NCBI GenBank assembly: GCA_030407085.1
Contig: CM059582.1
Location: 199,190,001 to 199,254,000 of the forward strand
DNA: 64,000 nt
DNA from: Trichopria drosophilae
Taxonomy: Eukaryota; Arthropoda; Insecta; Hymenoptera; Diapriidae
Reading direction: 5' to 3'
The notes beneath the pieces were generated by a model, which did no database searches, was not told the origin of the DNA, and worked only from the letters and a program-made list of their open reading frames with translations. The position numbers were made by a program, and so were the translations under genes. This document shows, one piece after another, positions 12,572-25,440 of this stretch. Within the stretch, counting starts at the first letter, position 1. Every line of letters starts with the position of its first letter.

Positions 12572-14960
12572 TCTTAGTGTCATGGATCAAAATTTTGGAG
12601 AATCTTGAAAAGATGATAATGAAAAAACACATTATATAAAGAAATTACACAACAATGAATGACTATACTCGACGATATTAAATTGTCATACTTACACGTA
12701 ATTTAATTAGAATTTAATACTTAGTAGGCATGTTTCGAATATAAAAAGTAATCACCTACAAGAGGAATCAACAGACTCAAAGTGTCGAATGTAAGCAGTC
12801 TCAGAACATCTATATCAATTTCATTTTCTATAAAAAACAGAAAATATGTATTATAATGCTATTGAATCTTTGAAAATTATTTATTTTATTCAAAACAGCC
12901 CTATATTTCCACGTCCGGAGACTAATAATTTCTCAACAAGGACTAAAAATCCTAAAATCCTAACTCTAAACGTATGGAAATAAAAAATTCCCGATAAATG
13001 AAACTTTATTAGTATTCAGAATTTGTGCAATATTAAAATATTAACTTGCCTTCAAAGACTTGAATATAATTTCTGAAATTTCAGTTAATTAAAAAATTGC
13101 TGACACTTATGGTGATTGTCACAGAATCGTCAATGTCACTAAACAAAAGTCTTTTCCACTAAGCGGTTTAGTAAAGGCAACTAAAAACTCAAATTACAAT
13201 GACGAAAAATTATATTAACTAAACGATTAGTAGGGATATACTCTATCTGTTCTCTATGTTTGATTATGGAATATTATCATTTGCAAAATGTACACGAGCA
13301 TCCACCTCCAAATTCCAAAACCTGAATAAAAATAAAAATAAACCGTTCGTACTAAACTCAAAGAAACATTTTTTATAGAAACATTGAATAAAGTTATTTT
13401 TAGATAGCTTATTTCAAAAACTTCGGTGATTCGATAGCAATTTTACTGAAAATCGCTGTAATTCGCAGGAAAGCCCGAATTAATTTCGGATTTGCGGTTT
13501 CAGGCGATTGGATTTTATAAAATAACCATTTCAATCTTGGAGAAACCCCTATTGTATAGAATATGGAAAAACGTAGTAGAGAACATCTATTGCTACTGAC
13601 CGGATATCCCAAATCGATACCAGCAATGCCGTTGAAAAAAAGCCAATTTTGATACTTTCAACCAATTCTTACAAAAAATTGTTACAAACTAAAAAACTTA
13701 AAATTTAGATTGCAATCACCGAAGCAATCTAGGACAATAAAAGGTGAAATATTTTTTGGTTAAAGTCAAGTATTTTGAAGAATAAAAATTGCTAGTAACT
13801 TCAGATTTACACGTTTGAAATACGATCTTCATGGATGCACAGTGCGAATAACAGTCCCTCTTTGTACTACAGTATCGCACGCAATAGAAAGAAATGTAGG
13901 AATGTTGTCGAATCGACGTTTGGTGTACGGTTTTGATGAAACGCCGTGCGAACAAAATTGTCGATGAAAAATGAATCGAGAACGTTCATTCTATAAACGA
14001 AACAAGTGAGATTGCAACAATATTGAAAATATTCGAAAATTTGAGGCATATTTCTATTTACTGTTGGAACGAAAGTCAAAACTAGCGAAAAGCAATTTTG
14101 TGATTATTACTTAAAATATACTAAAAAATAATATTCATATTTTAGTGCATTTTTTAATATCCAGGAATAAAAGTACTTGATATCTGATATTAAAATATAA
14201 AAAGGACGAAGAAAATATTTTGAAAATTCGTAGAATTCAATCAAAATCAAGATATTTGTGTTTTCTAACATAAAATATGATGACCAATGAAGAATATCTA
14301 ACTATCGATGTAATCAGTACTGTTAAAAAATGTAATATATTTTGATTACTCGGTTTTTTAAATGTTTTTGAAATTTATTTACGAATTGTTATCAGAATTA
14401 CCAGAGCTGAATTATACAATTTGTCATAAACATATATATTTAACTTTATTACTAATAAGAAATGAAAATACAAATATTTTGATAAAAGAGTCACGTAGAC
14501 CAAGAAATTCTCTGTAAAATGAAAAAAAAAATTTTCCGTACGACCAAAATTAACCGAGATAATCAAGGTTTAAGTTGAAAAAAAATAAGGCCCCTAGATT
14601 ATATATATTTACGTTTATTTCAAGGGCCTTCTCTTTTTGCGATTAATTTCGACTCCATATTTAACATATGAAATCGCCGGAACCAAAGTTTGTTATAATA
14701 CTGTTCGGAACATAAAGAATAGAGGAATTTTTTCAAAATTTTAAAAACTTTCCACCTGTAAAAAAAATGAGTTTAAAATTTTTAAAAGGATTTTTTAGAC
14801 CCTTCATTTAAAAATTCCTCGAAATAAATATTTTTATCGAAAAGCTCATTAAAAAACTACAAAAATCATGTACGGCATAATTTTTTTGTGTCATTCTTTT
14901 CGTGGAATGCCCCATATTTTAACATATACATGGAAATTCGTAAGCATTCAATTTCATAAA
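12572..14960. other. AT-rich DNA, nothing recognised
   Basis: Short minus-strand ORFs at 13.4-14.1 kb overlap one another and match no family. A small AAGGCCCCTAG/CAAGGGCCTT hairpin lies at 14587-14632. Confidence 0.35.
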
Positions 14961-14991
14961 TTACTTCGACCCAGACCTTAAGTCTGGACGA

Positions 14992-15551
14992 AGTATTGAA
15001 TTTGGTCACCTCGGGCAAAAAAATTACCCTATAGTTTTTCATCAAATGTCCACGTTTCAGACCCTAAGGAAGCCAAAAAACGAAAAAAAAAATTTGTGTC
15101 CGTGATCTTGTACGTACGTACGTCCGTACGTCCGTACGTCCGTACGTACGTCCCGTTTTTATGTCTCGCGATAACTCGCGAACGGATAACCGTATTGATA
15201 TAAATTTTTTTTTAAAATACGCGTCTTGGCATAACTTAGATCTGATTAGATTTTGGGGCAGATCCACCCGTCCGTTACTAAAAAAAATTAGCCCCAATTA
15301 AGTTTCTTTGTAGTTGTTTGCATTTATTTTGAAAAATACAAATTTTATTAAAAAATGTTTCAAACAAAAAAGGTAGAGCATGAAATTCTCTACAAAAAAG
15401 GTTGTATGCATTTTCTTCCTAAAGTCAACGATAATGCCATAAAAACTGGTATAAAATGTTTATGACTATTATCTGAAAAAGTATTGAATTTGGTCATCGC
15501 GGCAAAAAAATTACCCTATTGTTTTTCATCAAATTTCGACGTTTCGACCCC
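14992..15551 (+). repeat. Segment bounded by 70-bp direct repeats
   Basis: GTATTGAATTTGGTCACCTC through CATCAAATGTCCACGTTTCAG at 14992-15064 recurs at 15481-15551 with few changes. The interval holds a relic of the 34.7-35.6 kb element (TTTCAAACAAAAAAGGTAGAGCATGAAATT, about 15357-15390). It could be a terminal-repeat element or a local duplication. Confidence 0.6.
15111..15153. repeat. CGTACGTC microsatellite
   Basis: Tandem TACG/TCCG units, for example CGTCCGTACGTCCGTACG, within an otherwise AT-rich stretch. Confidence 0.9.
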
Positions 15552-15559
15552 CTACCCCC

Positions 15560-16380
15560 CAGGGGTAGTCTTTGCCAGCCCCTCGGGCGCGGTGACCACC
15601 TACGGGCGCATAAGTCCTTTTACGCCCTTGATACGAAAATAACTATTTCGATATATCTAAAAGATGTCTTATAGATATCTATAAGATATCCGTCATAGAT
15701 CTTTTCGACACTTTCAAGATATCTTTGACGAATTATATGTATATATATTGTATATATAATATCATAATAATACAGACAGTAATTAGTAAAACACAGTAAA
15801 CATGTAATATGCATCGAATAGTCTATTAGAATACAAGTGCATGAAGTAAGTGTTTTGCAACGTTTATTTATCAATACTTCGGCTGGCCTGTTGTCGGGGT
15901 CGAAGTTTTGAAAATGCTCATTTTCAATTTTCATAAATATAAGAAACACTATATTGTTGTAACATATCTATCGAAGCCACTTGGACCTAAATATGATTGG
16001 ACCCCCAAATATCAATATAATTTTATAATATAATTGAAAGCTGTTAGTAAACAAACTAGTCTTAAGGAATAGCCGACTCTCCACTGGGTAGAAGTTTCTG
16101 AGCGAGCGAAGCGAGCGAGGCACCACGCCAACGCTAGTTTCTATTGAATTTCATTCAAATGTACCCAAATATTAATTTATTGTACAGTTACATCAAGTTC
16201 ACTACTGTACATTACAAATACATCAAATTTCAAGACATTTCTTATATACACAAATGGAAATTCAACAAATAAATTGTAGTGACAACAAAACAAGAAACGT
16301 TTCTCACAGATTTGTTAATACAACAATTTCCTCCCTGAATCTTTTTTAAATGGTAAGAATTTAAAGCTAAGCCTTAACAT
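15560..16380. other. Intergenic DNA with a GC-rich palindromic patch
   Basis: CACCTACGGGCGCATAAG (about 15597) recurs diverged at about 41010, so this is part of a dispersed repeat. At 16100-16120 the sequence GAGCGAGCGAAGCGAGCGAGG stands out as a GC-rich short repeat in AT-rich flanks. No gene. Confidence 0.4.
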
Positions 16381-17300
16381 TTTATCTTGGCAATACTTTC
16401 GGTGACCGAATGTGACACCAACTTTAAAAAGCTTCTTCTTCGTGAGTCTTGTTTTTTTTCCACGAAAGCCGCAAAGATTAAAAAAAGCCAACGTCACAAC
16501 CGCAAAACTATTCCGACTCAGTTGCGCGAAGTTAAAATTTATTCCGGTCACGTTCGCTCAGTCCTGCAAATTACAAAACGAGTCGGCCAACCGTGAAACC
16601 CATATTCAAAAAGCAACGTGCCTAAAAAACAAACAAACATAAAGAGAAGCTAAAATCCGTAGCGATACCAGCAGTATCGATAGAGTCGAAGCCCTCGGTA
16701 TATAAAAAAATAAAGACCAAGTACGCGCTCCTCTTACGCTAATTACCTATATAACAGTAAGTGCATTACCTGGTGGAAAATTAGGTTTGTCTGTCCGTGC
16801 AAATAGGTGTGCACGTGTACATGTATTGGGTAACCGCCTCTTGGTTAAAAAAAAAGCCTTAGAACATGAAGTAGGATAAGCCTCCAAGTCCTTGGAGAAG
16901 ATTTAGAAAAGTGGGAATGTCAGGCCTCCACGCATAGGCAAACAAATTGAAAAGTTCATTTTTACCAGTGGAGTCTCCTCCACAATAATGTTGTGAAAAG
17001 AACTCTTGAAGAATACTAAATTATGTGAAAGTGTAACTAAAGAATCGAGGGCCGTTTTTATCCACACGTTTTTCTCGATGAAAATACCGGTACTAATATT
17101 CGGTGGAGCCGAAAGTATGTTTTGAGGTTATATTAACGCACACACTGGCATGCTGAGACCTAACCTCAAAAATTGACATTGCGTCATAGGTTCTCAATGT
17201 CGGGGTGGTAATCGGAGTTGCAGTTTTCGCCGCGTGGAAGAGGATGAAAAAAGATAAACGGAAGAAACGTAAGGCTTCTGACAGACGGTTACTTGACCGG
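16381..17300. other. CpG-richer block without a recognised gene
   Basis: Open frames of 69-78 codons occur on both strands at 16.3-16.65 kb, and CG is frequent (GTTGCGCGAAG, GTACGCGCTCC). A TATATAA-like site is at about 16698. No product resembles a known family. Regulatory or 5' UTR sequence is possible. Confidence 0.3.
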
Positions 17301-17434
17301 TCGACCTCCGCTATAGATTAACATTCTATATGTATAAAGAAATAACAGTATATTTTTTGTACTAACCTATATCACTTTTATGTACATAATTTTGATAAAA
17401 ATTGTTTTCCTTGTACAAAAATCGAGTAAACAAT

Positions 17435-17525
17435 TGAGAAATGTGAAACGGGAACCCTGATAGAACCACGCAAGAGCACAGCATGCATTTCTCACGAGGT
17501 TCTCGTTTCATATTCACGTGAGACG
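17435..17525. repeat. Small imperfect hairpin with E-box
   Basis: AATGTGAAACGGGAACC (about 17440) pairs with GGTTCTCGTTTCATATTCAC (17498-17517). CACGTG is at 17515-17520. It lies just upstream of the possible secreted-peptide ORF. Confidence 0.45.
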
Positions 17526-17564
17526 TTTTTTAAAGCGATCTCAGTAAGAAACCTGTAAAAAAAC

Positions 17565-17696
17565 ATGTCGCAGAGACATCTTTTCCTTCTTGCTTTGTTT
17601 TTTCTATCATCCTTTTATTTTTCTGGATCAATCGACGAGTTTTCGCCTGAAGATTTACGTCGATTCTCGTCGTCATATGCGTCGCCGCCTGCGTAG
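17565..17696 (+). CDS. Possible 43-aa secreted peptide or first coding exon
   Basis: This short ORF is not assigned to any family. Its first 20 residues form a textbook signal-peptide shape: MSQR, then a long hydrophobic run rich in L, F and S (LFLLALFFLSSFYFS), then GS. The remainder is polar (IDEFSPEDLRRFSSSYASPPA). ATG context is AAAC before ATG, favourable in insects, with an in-frame stop just upstream (17556-17558). The surrounding 300 bases are richer in CpG than the neighbourhood, and a CACGTG E-box lies at 17515-17520. The tail may be the start of a longer protein spliced at a GT near 17693. It could also be chance; no homologue is recognised. Confidence 0.25.
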   Translation: MSQRHLFLLALFFLSSFYFSGSIDEFSPEDLRRFSSSYASPPA

Positions 17697-17699
17697 AGG

Positions 17700-20600
17700 A
17701 TTCTCCCCGTCTGAAAAAGATTCGATAGGATTAGATCCGATCGTACCAACGTAAATCTCAACAAATTCCAACAAACTTTTGGAAGGAAACGAAAGTTACA
17801 TCAGTTTTCATCTGAGAAAGTCTCAGAAGTATACGCTCTTAAACCAGGAGTTTAAAGAATCATCTTAAAATCAACAACATTATTCAAAATCAAAGTGAAA
17901 ATACTTATTATATTATATTACATGTTACTAACTTTATAAAATTATGATAGTACCTTTCATCGCCACCAGGGGTTCGTTATAATTATTACCGAAGAGCAAG
18001 TTGCCTTGCCATTTTCCAATTTATACGTAATTTTTCTTTTTATTGGTTTTTTCTTCTTACTAAATAAACTAGTTACAATTAAACTGTTTTTATTATAAAC
18101 TTTTTTCTTGGTGTATAATTTTTTGTTGGAGATTTTTGGCTAAACATATATTTAGTAAACATAATTAAATATTCGATTTGGTACATACGAATTAAAACAA
18201 TAACTTACTAATCTCGTAGATTAGAACTAACTCAAGTTCTAAATATTTTTACCATCATATTTTCGTCAGTAATTTCTGTCTTGTGCATGAATTTAATGTA
18301 CAAAACCTTTTTGTACATATTTTTCTTGGTGAAGAATGTATGCATGCTTTTAGCAACGTATAGTTTACATTTATAGGGATGCGAACGAAAAGAATATTTT
18401 TAATTCGGTATATCTTGATTATAAGCTTCAATTTTGCATTCTCGAAGTTTAAGATGCAGTTTTAAAGTTATAATGAACGGACTTCTGGGTTTGTGATCAC
18501 TGTGAGTAAATTAATAATGAAAAAGTGGAAATGTCTATTATGTATCGACCGAACTTGCCTGTTCGAATATAAAACTTTGTAGAGGGAGAAAACTAATTAA
18601 TTTAACTATTTTACAAAATGCAAACATTTTATTATAAAATAAATATGTAAATCGACTATGCTTTTCTTGGTTAGGTATATAAAATAATATAATTTCTGTA
18701 TTCTTTAAGATTTACGAAATATTTTTTAATTATACCTAGGAAACATGGTTAAACATCAACTCAAAATATTATCAACTTTAGAAACAATAAACGAAGATAA
18801 CTTCTTTCCATAATAAAAATTATTAATATCGTCAAATATATTAAAAAGTGACAATCGATATTTAATAAATCGGAATTTTACATTTTAAGACAAAAATTTA
18901 GATTGATGACGATTTATTTCAGAAATATTTAGGAAAAACACGTATTTTTAGACATTTTTACATTTTTCTGCCATTTTTAATAGGATAAACTAAATGGAGA
19001 TCAATAAAACAAATTTCCCTTCAAACTGCAACTTATCAAAGTTTGGAATGGATGGCCATCCATTATCTATTTGTAAAAAATTGTGGAACCAAATTTTTTC
19101 TAATTTATCGGTACTTTTTCAGATAAAATCCGCCAGATTGTTTTTCAGAAACAAAGGAAACGCAATTTGGACCCCAATAGATCGATAGAGCATACCCAAA
19201 AATAGTAAAGTTGGTTTCATTATAATATTTTCATTTTTCGATTTGCTTAGAGGGCTTTGAAAATGAGCTAAAAATCTCATCATCTTGGACGTTAATCAGT
19301 TAATATTTCAGAAGAATATTTGCACAAACTTTCATAGACCAGTTCAGTCGTCAAAAGAAAAAATCTTAAAATAATCTAATTTCTCAGCAGTTTTTATATG
19401 AAACAAAGGTACTTTTGTAATTCCGTTTATTCTCGTGCACTAAATAAAACAGAATTTCTATATTCAAATGAACATTTTTAAAATATGATAAGCAAATGTG
19501 AGTAAAAACGCTCAATTGCTCAACAAATGGACAATGTTGATAAAAATTTAACTAAATTAGCAAAAAAGAATTCTCCAAGAATAAGATAAAAAATAGCCGT
19601 TAATTATTCAATATTTTAATTAACTATTCAAAATATTTTAACCATGGATATAAATTATGTATAATTTGCTCATCTAATTGTTTTAGAATACAAATTTATA
19701 GTTTTTCAAAGACATTTTTATTAAAATGGAATGCATTTTATTTTTTTCCATAATTTTAATCATTGAACATATAAATAACAACATTAAATTAGTATAAGCT
19801 TAATAATCTTTTAAAATGCTACCGTGATGAATAATTGATAAGACAAAAGGTTTGAACAATATTGATACTATCATATACCATGTAAAACTTTAGAAAGATT
19901 TGCTGATAACGAATAATTTCTGGTCTGGATATTTTCTAGGTCTGTTGTTTACAAGAAATCAGAAAACTAAATTCTTGTATTAATGTTGCGCTGGTCATAA
20001 CATCAATCATGAGAACTTGTTTGTTTGGGAAAACTGAGTGGCCCATTTTGAACATACTTTCTTCAGTTTTTCTAAGAAAAGCTCATATCTCTAGGGTTAT
20101 TTTTTTACTTCTGTTTACCATTATACATAAGTAACTACTTAAGAAACATTACAAACTTTACAGTTTCACAAGCTGAACAAACTTCGTGCTTCCAACATAT
20201 TTTCTATGGAAAAATATATGTTAATTAAAAATACTATATATGTCAGAGGAAACCTATAACATTATCAAAAGTATATTTATTATATAATTCAGAAAACCAA
20301 TCGCTACTTGATTTAGTGATAATTTTACTAATAATGTACCTAATTCAATGTATTAGTTTGGTTAGTTAAGATCCTTAATACCTCGAGCCATTGAATAAAG
20401 AAACTAACTAATTCATATCTAGAAATTAAAATTAACGCAAAAATTATGTATGACACTGAATTAAAAAATGCTCTGATTTTCACAAATGACCTAAAAATTC
20501 TTCGATATTATACATTTTAAATGAAAGTACTCTTCGAATAGAAAAGTGCAACTTTAGTGATTCTATTGATGCTCACCCAGTTTTGCGTCGCGATGCGGGT

Positions 20601-21122
20601 ACGATCAATACCAATGTTGTCCTAATATTTTTAATTCCGTTTTTTTGTCATCCATTGTCGTAACAAATAATTTACACGAGTCACGTAAACGCTGCAGTAA
20701 CTCTAAAGAATTTAAAACCCGCAGGATGTCAGTTATGTTGCAAAGTCTTCAAATTCCACGTGTAAAAAGTTCAGCTAACTTACGTTAGCATACTTTGAAC
20801 TGTTTTTGAGCTTCCAATAAAAGTAAAGTACAAGTATTTCTTTCGAATGCATAATTGACGTATCATTTTCAAAAAGTTACATCCTATTATTTAAAGTAAT
20901 TTTAAGTACTTTTTTCTGAAATTGTAGTATCGAAATGTGAATTGTTTATAGTGAATGCATGTAAGAACATGTCAATAGTTAACTTTCATGTAATAATGGT
21001 GTCCATTAATCACATGTAAAAAAGTATTACATTGACAAAATTGGTTGATAAAAGTTTTATTCAATTTCGTCTCATATGCATAGTACACGAAAAATAAGAA
21101 ATAGTTGAATTTTCTACCTAAA
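17700..21122. other. Long AT-rich stretch, nothing recognised
   Basis: About 3.4 kb with only short chance ORFs. No conserved domain, RNA gene or clear inverted repeat was seen. Confidence 0.45.
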
Positions 21123-21297
21123 TACAGTAAAGTCCCGGTATATTTGCGTCTCACTATATTTAGGTCTCAGCATAATTGCCTGGTTCCATCTCGTTATAAA
21201 CAAAAGAAAAATAAAAACAATAATATTTCGTTTCTCCATTCGGTGTGAAGCTACGAAAAATAGAAAATAAATGTAAACAGCCGGTATTTGTACTGTA
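21123..21297. mobile_element. MITE-like element with TACAGTA ends (175 bp)
   Basis: Begins TACAGTAAAGTCCCGG and ends CCGGTATTTGTACTGTA, an imperfect terminal inverted repeat with the CAGTA end typical of pogo-like MITEs. A second copy lies reversed at 24286-24410, sharing ATTTTCTATTTTTCGTAGC and the CTTCACACCGAATG that follows. Confidence 0.7.
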
Positions 21298-21311
21298 CTA
21301 AATAAAATAAC

Positions 21312-21563
21312 TGCAGTAGAGTCCCGGTATATTTACGTCTCAGTATATTTGCCTGGTTCCATTTCGTTATATTTGCCTGTCGCCGCTTTCTTTTCCACCC
21401 ACCTTAGGGGCTTAGGCCCCAGGAAGGGCCTGCTGTGACGTCACGAACAAAAGGCGTTTGAGGGGAGTGGGAGAAGCGGTGTTCCCTTTCTTTTGGTAAA
21501 TATAACAAGACAGGAGGGGAAAATGAGGAACCGAATGGGTAAATATATCCAGACTCTACTGTA
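21312..21563. mobile_element. MITE-like element with TGCAGTAGAGTC / GACTCTACTGTA ends
   Basis: Left end TGCAGTAGAGTCCCGG-TATATTTAC is mirrored by GTAAATATATCCAGACTCTACTGTA. Its first 50 bases match the left end of the neighbouring 21123 element. The GC-rich centre (GGCCTGCTGTGACGTCACG) has no ORF. Confidence 0.8.
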
Positions 21564-22330
21564 CAATGTTTCTACGTAAAAAAATTTAAGAATTCAACCC
21601 AAAAAATTGTTGGAGCAAATGATTCTTTGGGACTTCGAATTTGTTTTTACTCCAAGATTAAAATTGTTATTCTTTTGGATATTCCAATAATGCCTTGTCG
21701 GCATAATTGACATCAATAAATTAGATATTACGACAGGATGATATTATGTTAAATTTAGAAATTTGCATAAACAGAATTTGAAAAAATTTAAGATTGCATT
21801 AGCCTTTGCGAACTGTATTAGAATTCTTGAGCTATTCAGAGGCGTCCGTGACGAATTCTTTTTTAGCTACGCAAGGCTTTGTTTATCGCTTTTAGAAAAG
21901 TTGAGACACAAAAATTATCATATTCAGGAAACTCGTGACGTACTGAACTCTCGTTGTCATTACGTTCCTCGTGGCACGTCTCCTCGATGCCAATATTCAT
22001 AAGCTCTGTCGGCTGGTTCGTAAGCGAGGAAAATTCCAAATAGTGAATGGAACGGTTGTCTAATTGATAGCGACGATGCCGACTTCTGAGTCACGTGCAT
22101 TGAGTTACTACGCATGTCAAGATCCACAATTAATCTTTGCGAATCTTAGCTTTTTTTATCAAAATTGCATTTTCAAAACGCATAATACAACTTTAAATTA
22201 TAAATAAGGAATATTCATCAAACCAGCTGATCCCTATGCAGAGTTCGTCGACTTTGACGTTACTTGCATCATTATAACTTGTACGTATTAAGAAAGTGGT
22301 AAAAGTTTCGGTAATATAATAAAAAAATCA
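21564..22330. other. Intergenic DNA, nothing recognised
   Basis: The 79-codon ORF at 21763 matches nothing known. A CpG-moderate patch at 21.8-22.1 kb is the only compositional change. Confidence 0.35.
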
Positions 22331-22344
22331 ATTTTTGATTATAC

Positions 22345-22936
22345 CTTTCACTCTATAAATTCATTAGAGTAAAAACTTACTATGATGGAGTGACTTTTCA
22401 CTCTAAGCGACAGTGAAAATCGAGATTTGAGTGAATATTCACTTTTGTAAGAGTTACGTTCTTTCACTCCATTCTAAGAGTGAATACGTCACTCAAATGA
22501 GTGATTGGGTTTGAATCTTTTATTTTACACTTAAACGAGAAAATTAATTTATATAAGATTTTTTTTTCATGGATTTTGTAATGGAAAATTCTTTGAATTC
22601 AGAATATTAGAGAAGATATGAATTTTATATTCCACTCGAATGAAAAGCTGCAAAGTGCGAAATCGGTGTTAGGCGCAATATGTGAAGACCACGTACATAA
22701 CTGCCATATAACAAATAAAACTTGCCGTATCAAAACGTTCCTTCAAGTCATCTAATATACAAAGTAGACACACATTTCTATAACGAGAGGAAAATAGAAT
22801 TGCGTGGGTCGCGAACACTCCTAGCGGCGGTTAAGCTACTTTCGTCTCCTCCACAATTATAAGTTTACTCTTAATGCAAGAGTAGATATTTCGAATCTTC
22901 TTAAGAGAGTGGAAATATTTTCATAGTCACTCTTAA
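22345..22936. repeat. CACTCTAA-rich fold-back repeat, interrupted
   Basis: TTTCACTCT, AAGAGTGAA and GAGTGA words alternate on both strands at 22345-22510 and again at 22860-22935, resuming at 23740-23765 after the TTAA element. The TTAA element has probably inserted into this repeat. Confidence 0.5.
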
Positions 22937-23735
22937 TCCCTTAACTGCCAGTGACGCATATATGCCCAAAAAAAAGTCGTGCCACTTTTGTCTCATAGTA
23001 AATATGTGCGCATGTGAAAAACAACATGTTTATTCTTCATCGATTCGACGGTAATTTGTTAAATCATAGTTTTTGAGGTCGCTGGAACCGAATCTGAAAT
23101 CGCATTTTCAAATTTCAAAATGGCGGATCCAATATGGCGGACGCATATTCTAGAACTGATTCGATTTGACAAAAATGAGTACCTTGGAGTAATTGAGGTC
23201 CCTCAATCGGAATCTGAAATCGGATTTCTTAAAATCAAAATGACAGATCCAATATGGTGGACTCAAATTTGAAAAATAGATGCTCGCGACGGCGAATTTA
23301 GAATTTGAGTCCTGACTCTAAGTTTCTGAAGCTTGGATAAATTATAACGAATAAAATTTACCAAACCATTTATTGCAAATTGAAAGTATAATTTGTTATA
23401 CCACTTGACAGTCTTGTAAATCGCTTCGTAAGATCCCATTTTTCGAATTTGCTTCCGCCATATTGGACATTTTGAATTTTACAAATCCGATTTCAGATTC
23501 AGATTCAGCGACCTCAAAACCCCTAACGTACGCGCACTTTCATAAAAATCGAACCATTTTTCGAACTTGCGTCCGTCATATTGGATCCGCCATTTTGAAT
23601 TCTGAAAATCTGATTTCAGATTAGGGTTGAGCGACCTCCAAAACCATAAAACTAAAATTACAGGATAAATCATGAAAATCTTATTCGAAGTTAAAAATGG
23701 CATGCAGAGCTAATTTTCGCCAGACAGCGAAGGGG
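22937..23735. mobile_element. TTAA-flanked non-autonomous element (piggyBac-like), 799 bp
   Basis: TTAA occurs at 22933-22936 and 23736-23739. The inner ends, TCCCTTAACTGCCAG and the inverse of CGAAGGGG, match imperfectly and resemble the 54887-55941 element. Inside, two + strand GGCGGATCCAATATGG-type units (about 23119 and 23238) are mirrored by two inverse units (about 23455 and 23578), each with GTCGCTG-type flanks. No transposase ORF is present, so it would rely on an enzyme encoded elsewhere. Confidence 0.65.
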
Positions 23736-23739
23736 TTAA

Positions 23740-24940
23740 CAAGAGAGAAATTCCTCACTCCAAGAAATTTAGGCAGCCAGGTTAATAGTCATCATAAAAA
23801 TATTATTTAATATTATTGTAAATTGCAAATTTTAAGTTCTATGTTAAAGAATTAAACTAATTTGAAATTATACAAATGAAATAATTTTTTAATTATTTTC
23901 TTTTATGAGTAATAATAACATTAAATACAACGCTAAATTTCATTTAACCTAAAAAGTTTGACAATTGTGGTATTTAACCGGAAACTTTTAGGATATTTAG
24001 AACCTTGTAAAAAATGATTTATTGTGTAACTTATGTGTATTTTTAATTGCTTGTTACAAATAAAATAATTGGTCTTCGAACATATTGCCGCCACCCTGAA
24101 AAAAATAAATAATGATATTTTAATGCGCTGATCATGAATATGACTGAAAATTATCGACAAGGATATTTTCGAGGTGAAAACTGAATAAAATTTTTTTAAA
24201 CATTTATAGTTTATAGTTAAACTAATCGGCAATTTTACAATAAAAAGACTTTTTCTTAATTAAAATGTTAGTACTTTTTATTTAGTACAGTGCAAATACC
24301 GACTGTTTACAATTATTTTCTATTTTTCGTAGCTTCACACCGAATGAACAAAGGAAATATTATTGTTTTCATTTTCGTTTTTGCGTCAAAAGACCGTATA
24401 TTTATGTACTGAGAAATATCCATTTAATTTCATTTTATTAATTCCAAACGTTCAATAACTTTGTTGCTTTTGCAACAAATGCTTTTATTTAAAATTTTAG
24501 TAGTTTAACTGGATAGCAATATTTTTTTTCAATTTATTCCGTTAAATAACCAAATCACTTTCTTAAATGTAATAAAAAAAATAATGTTATTTAATAAAAA
24601 AAACCTTTTCTACCTATTGTGGTTACAGGAATATAGTAAATTAAAGTTCAGTTTTAATAACAAATTAATTAAAGTTTATTTTCTTCTGTTTATTTTGAGA
24701 TTTTATTTCGCTAAGCAGTATAGTAATACTCTTTGTTTCAGGAGGTTCAATTTTGAATAATATTTTGTCAATAAAACTGAGTTATCTCTTAAGCGTTAAA
24801 ATTTAAGTATAAAAATTCAACCTTCTTTAATAAACAGTCTTTTCAGATAAAGTTCACAACAAAAAAGAACACATAAACACATAAAAATAGGAATTTTCTC
24901 AAAAAAATCATAAATAACAAGGGATTGCATCGATTTTTTA
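23740..24940. other. AT-rich DNA around the 24.3-kb MITE relic
   Basis: Apart from the reversed MITE at 24286-24410 nothing is recognised. The 99-codon minus ORF at 23933 is AT-biased and has no known relative. Confidence 0.35.
24286..24410. mobile_element. Reversed, partial copy of the 21123-21297 MITE
   Basis: TACAGTGCAAATACCGACTG and ATTTTCTATTTTTCGTAGC are the inverse of the 21.2-kb element. The far end is decayed. Confidence 0.7.
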
Positions 24941-25152
24941 AAATTCGGACTCTATAATGGCAATTCTAATTGCTATAGATGGTTTCCTAGGAAATACCAA
25001 AGACATTAATATAGAACTGACTAAACATTTTCGGAAACAAATAAAAATTACTTATTTCCGAAAATTCCGGGTCAGTTCTTAATTAATTTCTTTGGTATTT
25101 ACTACAGAAACGTCTATAGTGATTAGAATTGCCTTTACAAAGTCAGAATTTT
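24940..25152. repeat. Fold-back element, ~100-bp arms
   Basis: AAATTCGGACTCTATAATGG---ATTCTAATTGCTATAGA on the left arm is mirrored by TCTATAGTGATTAGAATTGCC---AGTCAGAATTTT. The centre lies near 25048, and CGGAAA/TTTCCG words pair across it. Confidence 0.8.
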
Positions 25153-25284
25153 GAAAGTTTTATTCAATCATCTTCAATTTACGTTTTTTATTGAAACTTT
25201 CTATCTTACCGGAGGACCACTTTAGAACCGTCCACCGGGAAGGTAGGAAGTTTCACTAAAAACCATAAATAAATAATGATTGCA

Positions 25285-25440
25285 GTGATTTTTCAAACTT
25301 CGGGCTCTGTAAAGGCAACTGGAACTACTATAAACGGTTTCTTAGAAAATACCAAAGAAATTAACTGAAAACTGACTGAGAATTTTCGGAAATAAATAAA
25401 AATCACTTATTTTCGCAAATTCTCGGACAGTTTTCAGCGG
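25285..25440. repeat. Second copy of the 24.9-kb fold-back element
   Basis: TTCGGGCTCTGTAAAGGCAA and ATACCAAAGAAATTAA repeat the left arm at 24940. The right arm is shortened. A third, diverged copy is at 58630-58780. Confidence 0.65.

Noticed and set aside
16100..16120. GAGCGAGCGAAGCGAGCGAGG as a regulatory site
   Set aside because: Single occurrence with no context. Noted as a GC-rich patch only.
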